A DNA stretch of 64,000 nt from Superficieibacter electus (GTDB taxonomy: Bacteria; Pseudomonadota; Gammaproteobacteria; Enterobacterales; Enterobacteriaceae), in assembly GCF_002915575.1 (NCBI RefSeq), contig NZ_PQGD01000025.1, positions 1 through 64,000 of the forward strand, in the 5' to 3' direction. Position numbers and translations under genes: made by a program. Of this stretch, positions 57,021 to 64,000 are shown piece after piece. Every line of letters begins with the position of its first letter. Position 1 is the first letter of the stretch. The notes below the pieces were generated by a model. It did not search any database. It was given only the letters and a program-made list of their open reading frames with translations, and was not told the DNA's origin.

Positions 57021-58223
57021 ATGGCAATTAAATTAGAAGTTAAGAATCTATATAAAGTATTTGGCGAGCATCCACAGCGCGCGTTCAAATATATCGAAAA
57101 AGGACTTTCGAAAGAGCAAATTCTGGAAAAAACGGGGCTATCGCTTGGCGTTAAAGACGCGAGTCTGGCCATTGAAGAAGGCGAGATATTTGTCATCATG
57201 GGATTATCCGGATCGGGTAAATCCACTATGGTACGCCTTCTCAATCGCCTGATTGAACCCACCCGTGGACAGGTGCTGATTGACGGCGTGGATATTGCCA
57301 AAATCTCAGACGCTGAACTCCGCGAGGTGCGCAGAAAGAAGATTGCTATGGTTTTCCAGTCCTTTGCGCTAATGCCGCATATGACCGTACTTGATAATAC
57401 CGCCTTCGGTATGGAACTGGCAGGTGTGCCCGCGCAGGAGCGTCAGGAAAAAGCGCTGGATGCACTGCGTCAGGTGGGGTTGGAAAATTACGCTCACGGT
57501 TACCCGGATGAACTCTCTGGCGGTATGCGTCAGCGCGTCGGACTGGCCCGTGCGTTAGCCATCAATCCTGATATTTTATTAATGGATGAAGCTTTCTCGG
57601 CTCTCGATCCGCTTATTCGTACCGAAATGCAGGATGAGCTGGTGAAACTACAGGCGAAGCATCAGCGTACCATCGTCTTTATTTCTCACGATCTGGATGA
57701 GGCGATGCGTATCGGCGATCGCATTGCCATTATGCAAAACGGGGAAGTGGTGCAAGTCGGTACGCCGGATGAAATCCTTAATAACCCGGCCAATGATTAT
57801 GTGCGTACGTTCTTCCGGGGTGTGGATATAAGCCAGGTGTTCAGTGCGAAAGATATCGCTCGTCGTAGTCCGGTCGGTTTGATTCGTAAAACACCAGGCT
57901 TTGGCCCACGTTCTGCGCTCAAATTATTGCAGGATGAAGATCGCGAATACGGCTATGTCATTGAACGCGGAAATAAATTCGTCGGCATTGTCTCTATTGA
58001 CTCGCTGAAAATGGCGCTAAGCCAGCAACAAGGGATTGAAACGGCGTTAATCGACGCACCGCTTGCAGTTGATGCGCAAACGCCGCTCAGCGAGCTGCTC
58101 TCGCATGTCGGTCAGGCCCCCTGTGCCGTACCGGTGGTGGATGAAGAGCAACAATACCTTGGCATCATCTCAAAACGGATGCTGCTACAGTCTTTAGATC
58201 GCGAGGGGGCTACCAATGGCTGA
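57021..58223 (+). CDS. proV: ProV, glycine betaine/proline ABC transporter ATPase (400 aa)
   Basis: The ATPase of the ProU osmoprotectant importer. Walker [10 protein letters not shown] is at 61-69, the signature [12 protein letters not shown] near 164, Walker [14 protein letters not shown] next, and two CBS domains that sense ionic strength fill the last 120 residues. Length is the E. coli 400. First gene of proVWX, overlapping proW by 8 bases. Confidence 0.97.
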   Translation: MAIKLEVKNLYKVFGEHPQRAFKYIEKGLSKEQILEKTGLSLGVKDASLAIEEGEIFVIMGLSGSGKSTMVRLLNRLIEPTRGQVLIDGVDIAKISDAELREVRRKKIAMVFQSFALMPHMTVLDNTAFGMELAGVPAQERQEKALDALRQVGLENYAHGYPDELSGGMRQRVGLARALAINPDILLMDEAFSALDPLIRTEMQDELVKLQAKHQRTIVFISHDLDEAMRIGDRIAIMQNGEVVQVGTPDEILNNPANDYVRTFFRGVDISQVFSAKDIARRSPVGLIRKTPGFGPRSALKLLQDEDREYGYVIERGNKFVGIVSIDSLKMALSQQQGIETALIDAPLAVDAQTPLSELLSHVGQAPCAVPVVDEEQQYLGIISKRMLLQSLDREGATNG

Positions 58224-59298
58224 TCAAAACAACCCGTGGGAAACCGCACCCGCTGCTGATACCGCACCTGCCGCTGACAACGCGGCACAATCTGCCGATG
58301 CATGGGGTGCACCGGCCGCGCCTGCCGATGGCGGAGGAAGCGCCGACTGGCTCAACAGCGCGCCGGCACCGGCACCAGAACATTTCAATATTATGGACCC
58401 GTTCCACAAAACCCTTATCCCGCTCGATAGCTGGGTGACGCAGGGGATCGACTGGGTCGTCACCCATTTCCGCCCGGTATTTCAGGGCATTCGTGTACCG
58501 GTGGATTATATCCTTAACGGCTTCCAGCAATTGCTGCTGGGAATGCCTGCGCCGGTGGCGATTATCGTCTTTACCCTGATCGCCTGGCAGATTTCCGGCC
58601 TCGGGATGGGCGTGGCGACACTCATTTCGCTGATTGCCATCGGCGCGATTGGTGCCTGGTCACAGGCGATGATCACCCTGGCTCTGGTGCTCACCGCTCT
58701 GCTGTTCTGCGTGATACTGGGACTACCGCTGGGCATCTGGCTGGCGCGAAGCCCGCGCGCGGCGAAGATTATTCGTCCGCTGCTGGATGCGATGCAGACC
58801 ACGCCCGCGTTTGTTTACCTGGTACCTATCGTGATGCTGTTCGGGATTGGTAACGTGCCGGGTGTCGTGGTGACGATTATCTTCGCCCTGCCGCCGATTG
58901 TGCGCCTGACGATCCTCGGTATTAACCAGGTGCCAGCCGATCTGATTGAAGCGTCGCGCTCCTTTGGTGCCAGCCCACGTCAGATGCTGTTTAAAGTACA
59001 GCTGCCGTTAGCGATGCCGACGATTATGGCGGGCGTAAACCAGACACTGATGCTGGCACTCTCAATGGTGGTTATCGCCTCCATGATTGCGGTAGGCGGT
59101 CTGGGGCAGATGGTACTGCGCGGTATTGGCCGTCTTGATATGGGACTGGCGACCGTTGGCGGCGTGGGGATCGTGATCCTCGCTATCATTCTTGACCGTC
59201 TCACTCAGGCCGTGGGTCGCGACTCGCGTAGCCGCGGCAACCGCCGCTGGTACGCGACTGGCCCGCTGGGCTTAGTGACTCGCCCTTTCATCAAATAA
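58216..59298 (+). CDS. proW: ProW, glycine betaine/proline ABC transporter permease (360 aa)
   Basis: The membrane subunit of ProU. An unusual Ala/Pro/Asp-rich N-terminal extension of about 60 residues ([20 protein letters not shown]) is followed by a [20 protein letters not shown] segment and seven membrane helices, with the EAA loop [20 protein letters not shown] facing ProV. E. coli ProW also has a long N-terminal tail. It overlaps proV by 8 bases. Confidence 0.96.
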   Translation: MADQNNPWETAPAADTAPAADNAAQSADAWGAPAAPADGGGSADWLNSAPAPAPEHFNIMDPFHKTLIPLDSWVTQGIDWVVTHFRPVFQGIRVPVDYILNGFQQLLLGMPAPVAIIVFTLIAWQISGLGMGVATLISLIAIGAIGAWSQAMITLALVLTALLFCVILGLPLGIWLARSPRAAKIIRPLLDAMQTTPAFVYLVPIVMLFGIGNVPGVVVTIIFALPPIVRLTILGINQVPADLIEASRSFGASPRQMLFKVQLPLAMPTIMAGVNQTLMLALSMVVIASMIAVGGLGQMVLRGIGRLDMGLATVGGVGIVILAIILDRLTQAVGRDSRSRGNRRWYATGPLGLVTRPFIK

Positions 59299-59306
59299 TC
59301 ACCCCT

Positions 59307-59332
59307 GCCCGGCAGCGCAACGACTGTCGGGC
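59307..59332 (+). terminator. Hairpin between proW and proX
   Basis: GCCCGGCAG (59307-59315) pairs with CTGTCGGGC (59324-59332), 9 bp with one G-T wobble. With no T run it may be a processing or attenuation element that favours the more abundant binding protein ProX. Confidence 0.45.
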
Positions 59333-59366
59333 CTGCACGTCCTCACTTAATTAAAAAGGAACAACG

Positions 59367-60362
59367 ATGCGACATAGCACGATTTTAGCCACTGCCCTGG
59401 CCACCCTTGTTTCCACCAGCACCTTTGCGGCCGATCTGCCGGGTAAAGGCGTGACCGTTCAGCCGGTGCAGAGCACCATTTCCGAAGAATCCTTCCAGAC
59501 CTTGTTGGTCAGCCGTGCGCTGGAAAAGTTGGGTTATACCGTTAATAAGCCCAGCGAAGTTGACTATAACGTCGGTTATACCTCGATTGCGTCCGGCGAT
59601 GCGACCTTTACCGCCGTCAACTGGCAGCCTTTGCATGACGATATGTACGCCGCCGCCGGCGGTGATAAAAAATTCTATCGTGAAGGTGTATTTGTCACTG
59701 GCGCTGCACAGGGTTACCTGATCGACAAAAAAACCGCCGAACAGTACAAAATCACTAATATTGCTCAGCTAAAAGATCCGAAGATCGCCAAAATCTTTGA
59801 CACCAACGGCGACGGTAAAGCGGACATGATGGGCTGCTCCCCGGGCTGGGGCTGTGAAGCGGTGATCAACCACCAGAACAAAGCGTTTGACCTGGCGAAA
59901 ACGGTTGATGTCAGCCATGGCAACTACTCGGCGATGATGGCGGACACCATTACCCGCTTTAAAGAAGGTAAACCGATCCTTTACTACACCTGGACTCCGT
60001 ACTGGGTGAGTGATGTGATGAAACCGGGTAAAGACGTCGTGTGGTTACAGGTACCGTTCTCCTCCCTGCCGGGCGAGCAGAAAGATATCGACACCAAATT
60101 GCCAAATGGCGCGAACTACGGTTTCCCGGTGAATACCATGCATATTGTGGCCAACAAAGCCTGGGCTGAGAAAAACCCAGCGGCGGCGAAGCTGTTCTCG
60201 CTGATGAAGCTGCCACTGGCAGATATCAACGCGCAGAATGCGATGATGCACGACGGTAAAGCCTCAGAGGCCGATGTTCAGGGTCACGTTGACGGCTGGA
60301 TCAAAGCTCACCAGCAACAGTTTGACGGCTGGGTGAAAGAGGCGCTGGCCGCACAGAAGTAA
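59367..60362 (+). CDS. proX: ProX, periplasmic glycine betaine-binding protein (331 aa)
   Basis: The substrate-binding subunit of ProU, with a signal peptide ([22 protein letters not shown]). It shows the betaine-binding Trp residues ([31 protein letters not shown]) that form the aromatic cage. The pair of Cys in [11 protein letters not shown] matches the E. coli protein. It is preceded by AAAGGA and closes the operon. Confidence 0.97.
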   Translation: MRHSTILATALATLVSTSTFAADLPGKGVTVQPVQSTISEESFQTLLVSRALEKLGYTVNKPSEVDYNVGYTSIASGDATFTAVNWQPLHDDMYAAAGGDKKFYREGVFVTGAAQGYLIDKKTAEQYKITNIAQLKDPKIAKIFDTNGDGKADMMGCSPGWGCEAVINHQNKAFDLAKTVDVSHGNYSAMMADTITRFKEGKPILYYTWTPYWVSDVMKPGKDVVWLQVPFSSLPGEQKDIDTKLPNGANYGFPVNTMHIVANKAWAEKNPAAAKLFSLMKLPLADINAQNAMMHDGKASEADVQGHVDGWIKAHQQQFDGWVKEALAAQK

Positions 60363-60389
60363 GGTGAGTCTTTAACACTTTCCTTCTCG

Positions 60390-60700
60390 TTTCCCCCTCA
60401 CCCTAACCCTCTCCCTCAGGGAGAGGGAACCGTCCGAGGCACAGCGGTGGCATGTTCCCCGCTCCCGTCCTTCCCTCTCTCCCTGAAGTGACCGTCCGTG
60501 GCACAGCGGTGGCACGCTCCCCGGCCCCGTCCTTCCCCCTCTCCCTGGGGGAACCGTCCGAGGCACAGCGGCGGCCATGTTCCCCGCTCCCGTCCTTCCC
60601 CCTCTCCCTGAAGTGACCGTCCGTGGCACAGCGGTGCCATGTTCCCCGGACCCGCCCTTCCCCCTCTCCCGGAGGGAGAGGGCCGGGGGGAGGGGGGGCG
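60390..60700. repeat. GC-rich array of about 62-bp units between proX and ygaY
   Basis: CCCTCTCCCT-type sequences flank four units in which ACCGTCCG recurs at 60429, 60491, 60553 and 60616 (62-63 apart), each with GGCACAGCGG and GTTCCCCG/CGTCCTTCCC. The array is bounded by CTCTCCCTCAGGGAGAG on the left and CTCTCCCGGAGGGAGAG on the right, i.e. a palindromic element with an expanded interior. The units alternate between two variants (CCGAGGC / CCGTGGC). I do not assign a named family. Confidence 0.8.
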
Positions 60701-60871
60701 TTTTGCCACTCAGTAACCTTTTTTCTCCCGCATGATGAGAATAACCCCACCTGTACTTTCAAACTTACCGCCCTGCCATTACCAACCGCACAATTCAACA
60801 CGCGTCCGTTCCCCTTTATCACTCATCATTCGTTATGATGCATACAACAAAAACAACCATCACTGATAACA

Positions 60872-62041
60872 ATGAATAAACCCACTCAGGGCCTTAGCCC
60901 GACGCTCATCATCCTTATGTCCGTCGCCACGGGCCTCGCGGTCGCCAGCAACTATTATCCGCAACCGCTGCTTGATACCATCGCCAATGCTTTCTCTCTT
61001 ACGCCCGGCCAGGCCGGGTTTATTGTCACCGTGGCTCAACTGGGCTACGCGGCAGGTCTGCTGCTCCTTGTTCCACTTGGGGATATGTTTGAGCGGCGGA
61101 AGTTGATCGTCTTTATGACGCTGCTTTCAGCCATCGGCCTGTTAGTTACTGCCAGTAGTCACTCACTCGCGATAATGCTCCTCGGTACCGCACTGACCGG
61201 CCTTTTTTCCGTCGTCGCGCAGATCCTCGTTCCGCTGGCGGCTACCCTCGCTGCACCGGAAAAACGCGGTAAGGTTGTGGGAACCATTATGAGCGGCCTG
61301 CTGCTCGGTATTCTGCTGGCACGAACGGCAGCAGGTCTTCTTGCCAGTCTCGGCGGCTGGCGCACCGTTTACTGGGTAGCCGCAGCATTGATGGCATTCA
61401 TGGCGCTGGCTCTGTGGCGCGGTCTTCCCAGCGTCAAACAGGAAAACCACCTTAATTATCCGCAGATCCTCGGCTCGGTCTTTACCCTTTTTATTCGCGA
61501 CAAATTATTGCGTACCCGTGCCATCCTCGGATGTTTAACCTTTGCAAACTTCAGCATCTTGTGGACGTCAATGGCGTTTTTGCTCGCCGCTCCCCCGTTT
61601 AATTATTCAGAGGGCATGATTGGTTTGTTTGGCCTTGCCGGTGCCGCAGGCGCGTTGGGCGCACGTCCCGCAGGCGCACTGGCAGACAAGGGTAAATCGC
61701 ATCTGACCACCACCGCGGGGTTGTTGCTGTTGCTGCTGTCGTGGATAGCAATCTGGTACGGGCACGCCTCGGTACTGGCACTGATTATCGGTATTCTGGT
61801 GCTTGACCTGACGGTTCAGGGTGTGCATATCACTAACCAGACGGTGATTTACCGCGTGCAGCCCGATGCGCGTAATCGCCTGACAGCAGGCTATATGACC
61901 AGCTATTTTATCGGTGGCGCAGCAGGTTCGCTGATTTCCGCCGCCGCCTGGCAACATGCAGGATGGGCCGGAGTATGCGCAGCGGGAGCGATTATTGCCG
62001 TGCTTAACCTTCTGGTCTGGTGGCGCGGTTCAGCTCACTAA
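60872..62041 (+). CDS. ygaY: YgaY, MFS transporter (389 aa), intact
   Basis: A 12-helix major facilitator protein, with the MFS motif-A-like loop PLGDMFERRKLIV between helices 2 and 3, RPAGALADKGKSHL in the equivalent second half, and hydrophobic segments throughout. It lies between proX and ygaZ, where E. coli K-12 carries the disrupted ygaY; here the frame is unbroken over 389 codons. Substrate unknown; drug or sugar efflux are family possibilities. Confidence 0.88.
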   Translation: MNKPTQGLSPTLIILMSVATGLAVASNYYPQPLLDTIANAFSLTPGQAGFIVTVAQLGYAAGLLLLVPLGDMFERRKLIVFMTLLSAIGLLVTASSHSLAIMLLGTALTGLFSVVAQILVPLAATLAAPEKRGKVVGTIMSGLLLGILLARTAAGLLASLGGWRTVYWVAAALMAFMALALWRGLPSVKQENHLNYPQILGSVFTLFIRDKLLRTRAILGCLTFANFSILWTSMAFLLAAPPFNYSEGMIGLFGLAGAAGALGARPAGALADKGKSHLTTTAGLLLLLLSWIAIWYGHASVLALIIGILVLDLTVQGVHITNQTVIYRVQPDARNRLTAGYMTSYFIGGAAGSLISAAAWQHAGWAGVCAAGAIIAVLNLLVWWRGSAH

Positions 62042-62153
62042 TCTTCCCTTACTATGGACCGGGCGGGGGTGTTAACCTCTTCCCCGGTCTGGTATGGTGT
62101 AACAACCTGTTAATTAATAGTGATATTAACGTAAGTTATAATCAATACATACC

Positions 62154-62894
62154 ATGGACAGCCCAGCGCATTTCCCGGTTAGTCTTACTCAGGCCACACT
62201 CCTGGAAGGCATCAAAGATAGTCTACCCATTGTATTAAGCTATATTCCGGTCGCCTTCGCTTTTGGCCTTAACGCTACCCGACTTGGCTTTAGCCCTTTC
62301 GAGAGTCTGTTTTTTTCTTGCATCATCTACGCCGGTGCCAGCCAGTTTGTGATCACCACCATGCTGGCAGCGGGCAGTTCGCTATGGATCGCAGCGCTGA
62401 CAGTCATGGCGATGGATGTTCGTCATGTCCTGTACGGTCCTTCCCTGCGCAGCCGGATTGCCACGCGGCTCACTAAACCTAAAACGGCACTTTGGGCTTT
62501 TGGCCTCACCGATGAAGTCTTTGCTGCCGCCACCGCTAAACTGGTACGGGATAATCGCCGCTGGAGCGAAAACTGGATGATCGGCATCGCCTTTTGCTCA
62601 TGGGCGTCCTGGGTTCTGGGAACGATCATCGGTGCATGGTCTGGCAATGGCCTGCTGGCCGGGTATCCCGCCATCGAAGCGGCGATGGGTTTTATGCTAC
62701 CGGCCCTGTTCATGAGCTTTCTGCTGGCCTCTTTTCAGCGTCAACAATCGCTTTGCGTCACGGCTGCCCTTCTCGGTTCGCTGGCAGGGGTTACCCTGGT
62801 ATCCATCCCTGTCGCCATTCTGTCGGGTATTACTTGCGGATGCCTGACCGCGCTGTTACAGGCGTCACTGGAGAAGAGAAAGCATGAGCACTAG
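62154..62894 (+). CDS. ygaZ: YgaZ, branched-chain amino acid exporter large subunit (246 aa)
   Basis: The AzlC-family subunit of the L-valine exporter YgaZH. Typical segments: [56 protein letters not shown] and [20 protein letters not shown]. The ATG at 62154 matches E. coli start position in the alignment by eye; the ribosome site is weak. It overlaps ygaH by 11 bases. Confidence 0.94.
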   Translation: MDSPAHFPVSLTQATLLEGIKDSLPIVLSYIPVAFAFGLNATRLGFSPFESLFFSCIIYAGASQFVITTMLAAGSSLWIAALTVMAMDVRHVLYGPSLRSRIATRLTKPKTALWAFGLTDEVFAAATAKLVRDNRRWSENWMIGIAFCSWASWVLGTIIGAWSGNGLLAGYPAIEAAMGFMLPALFMSFLLASFQRQQSLCVTAALLGSLAGVTLVSIPVAILSGITCGCLTALLQASLEKRKHEH

Positions 62895-63219
62895 CGTTCT
62901 TTTACTGGGTCTGCTGGTGGGCGGCGTTAATTACCTGTTCCGCTATTTGCCGCTGCGCCTGCAATCAGGTCGCTATACCCCGGTAAAACGCGGCGTATCC
63001 GGCGTCCTGCTCGACACCATTGGTATCGCTTCTATCTGCGCGTTGCTGGTGGTCTCCAGCGCTCCGGAGGTTATCGCTGATGTACAGCGCCTGCTGCCTA
63101 CACTGGTGGGTTTTGCCGTGCTCGGTATCAGTTTCTATAAAACGCGCAGCATTATTATTCCGACGTTACTGAGCGCTGTGGCCTACGGATTCGCCTGGAA
63201 ATGGCTTGCCAATATATAA
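62884..63219 (+). CDS. ygaH: YgaH, branched-chain amino acid exporter small subunit (111 aa)
   Basis: The AzlD-family partner of YgaZ: a 111-residue, four-helix membrane protein ([71 protein letters not shown]). The ATG lies inside the end of ygaZ with GGAGAAGAGAAAGC before it. Together they export valine. Confidence 0.93.
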   Translation: MSTSVLLLGLLVGGVNYLFRYLPLRLQSGRYTPVKRGVSGVLLDTIGIASICALLVVSSAPEVIADVQRLLPTLVGFAVLGISFYKTRSIIIPTLLSAVAYGFAWKWLANI

Positions 63220-63309
63220 TTACCAAATATTAATTAAGGTAATTAATAGATTTACTTTATTTGTCACCGTCGTTACTATATCGGCTGAAACTAATGAGGT
63301 CATGCCCAA

Positions 63310-63840
63310 ATGGATAGTTCGTTCACCCCCATTGAACAAATGCTGAAGTTCCGTGCCAGTCGCTATGAAGAATTTCCGTTTAAGGAAGTACTTCTGACTC
63401 GCCTGTGTATGCATATGCAGGGCAAGCTGCTCGAAAATCGTAATAAAATGCTGAAAGCGCAGGGAATTAATGAAACGCTTTTTATGGCGCTCATTACGCT
63501 TGAGTCGCAGGAAGATCACAGCATTCAGCCATCAGAATTAAGCTGCGCGTTAGGCTCATCCCGCACTAACGCCACCCGCATCGCCGATGAACTGGAAAAG
63601 CGCGGCTGGATCGAACGCCGTGAAAGCGATAACGATCGTCGCTGTCTGCATCTGCAACTGACGGAAAAAGGCCATCAATTTCTACGTGAGGTCCTGCCAC
63701 CTCAGCACCAGTGCCTGCATAAACTCTGGTCATCGCTGAATACCACCGAGAAAGAGCAGCTTGAGCAGATCACGCGTAAACTTCTGACCCGTCTTGATCA
63801 GATGGATGAAGAAGGCGCAATTCTCGAGGCGTTGCGCTAA
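63310..63840 (+). CDS. mprA: MprA (EmrR), MarR-family repressor of emrAB (176 aa)
   Basis: A MarR-type winged-helix repressor that releases DNA when it binds uncouplers, nalidixic acid and other drugs. Its sequence is nearly that of E. coli: [80 protein letters not shown] read in order. The recognition helix is [13 protein letters not shown]. It sits upstream of emrA on the same strand and controls itself and emrAB. Confidence 0.96.
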   Translation: MDSSFTPIEQMLKFRASRYEEFPFKEVLLTRLCMHMQGKLLENRNKMLKAQGINETLFMALITLESQEDHSIQPSELSCALGSSRTNATRIADELEKRGWIERRESDNDRRCLHLQLTEKGHQFLREVLPPQHQCLHKLWSSLNTTEKEQLEQITRKLLTRLDQMDEEGAILEALR

Positions 63841-63879
63841 CGTTTCGTGTCGCTCGCATATCCTGATTAAAAAGAAATT

Positions 63880-63912
63880 GACAGGCCAGCAGGCTAAAAC
63901 TGCTGGCCTGTC
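63880..63912 (+). terminator. Perfect hairpin between mprA and emrA
   Basis: GACAGGCCAGCAG (63880-63892) pairs perfectly with CTGCTGGCCTGTC (63900-63912) around a 7-base loop. No T run follows, so it is probably a partial terminator or mRNA stabiliser between repressor and pump genes. Confidence 0.6.
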
Positions 63913-63966
63913 TGACTAACTGGTCGGCATAAGCCGATGTGAAATAATAAGATCGTGGAGAATAAC

Positions 63967-64000
63967 ATGAGCGAAAATGCGGTGAATCAAACCCCGCAGC
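63967..64000 (+). CDS. emrA: EmrA, multidrug efflux membrane fusion protein (5' end only)
   Basis: The first 11 codons (MSENAVNQTPQ) follow mprA at the expected place and resemble the start of E. coli EmrA, the HlyD-family adaptor of the EmrAB-TolC drug pump. A GTGGAG tract precedes the ATG. The gene is cut by the window edge. Confidence 0.8.
   Translation, partial: MSENAVNQTPQ

Noticed and set aside
60372-60822. Overlapping minus-strand frames in the GC-rich repeat array.
   Set aside because: They arise from translating the 62-bp repeats; the repeated peptide PLCHGRSLQ-type pattern has no start signal.

Overview
The window is chromosomal DNA from a member of the Enterobacteriaceae close to the Salmonella/Citrobacter/Enterobacter group. 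The right-hand 20 kb carries the familiar enterobacterial gene order kbp(ygaU) - yqaE - alaE - ygaC - ygaM - nrdHIEF - proVWX - ygaY - ygaZH - mprA(emrR) - emrA. The centre carries a four-gene bapABCD-type adhesin/type I secretion locus. The species is not determined from the sequence alone.

Layout. 1-77: the end of an IS903-like (IS5 family) element. 78-5440: an AT-rich accessory block with a HEPN-like protein, an unrecognised three-gene minus-strand operon whose first protein looks like a PD-(D/E)XK nuclease, a DUF2188-like small protein and a decayed fragment. 5431-5521: what looks like the 3' end and terminator of the tmRNA gene (ssrA), a classic island attachment site, so the first block is probably an ssrA-integrated island. 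5768-13307: a second accessory block. Its core is a retron-like defence operon: structured leader, 79-aa protein, Xre repressor, retron reverse transcriptase with NAXXH and YVDD motifs, a 1283-aa nuclease-STAND ATPase and a 263-aa zinc-finger-like protein. 13394-14298: two tandemly duplicated C-protein-like repressors with their operators duplicated too, facing a Ner-like regulator, with no restriction-modification genes alongside.

15350-39882: bapA (6571 codons, 56 Ig-like modules) followed by its TolC-like outer membrane channel, ABC exporter and HlyD-family adaptor. 39946-49925: envelope and housekeeping genes (Ail/OmpX-like barrel, Tat-exported PhoX phosphatase, FhuE-like ferrisiderophore receptor behind a Fur box, Kbp, BOF protein, CinA/PncC-like amidohydrolase, YqaE, AlaE, YgaC, YgaM). 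50183-53925: class Ib ribonucleotide reductase operon behind a pair of NrdR boxes. 53964-54345: REP array with an exact 70-bp period. 54368-56665: a GH5-like glycosidase divergent from a LacI-type regulator, placed between nrdF and proV. 57021-64000: proU osmoprotectant transporter, a GC-rich 62-bp repeat array, intact ygaY, the ygaZH branched-chain amino acid exporter, mprA and the first codons of emrA.

How the parts work together. bapA-D form one surface-adhesion module: the last three genes export the first. nrdHIEF makes deoxynucleotides under iron limitation or oxidative stress, and the Fur-box siderophore receptor fits the same condition. proVWX imports glycine betaine/proline. The left 14 kb is a defence and mobility zone. 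Its most interesting content is the retron-STAND operon and the unassigned PD-(D/E)XK three-gene operon.
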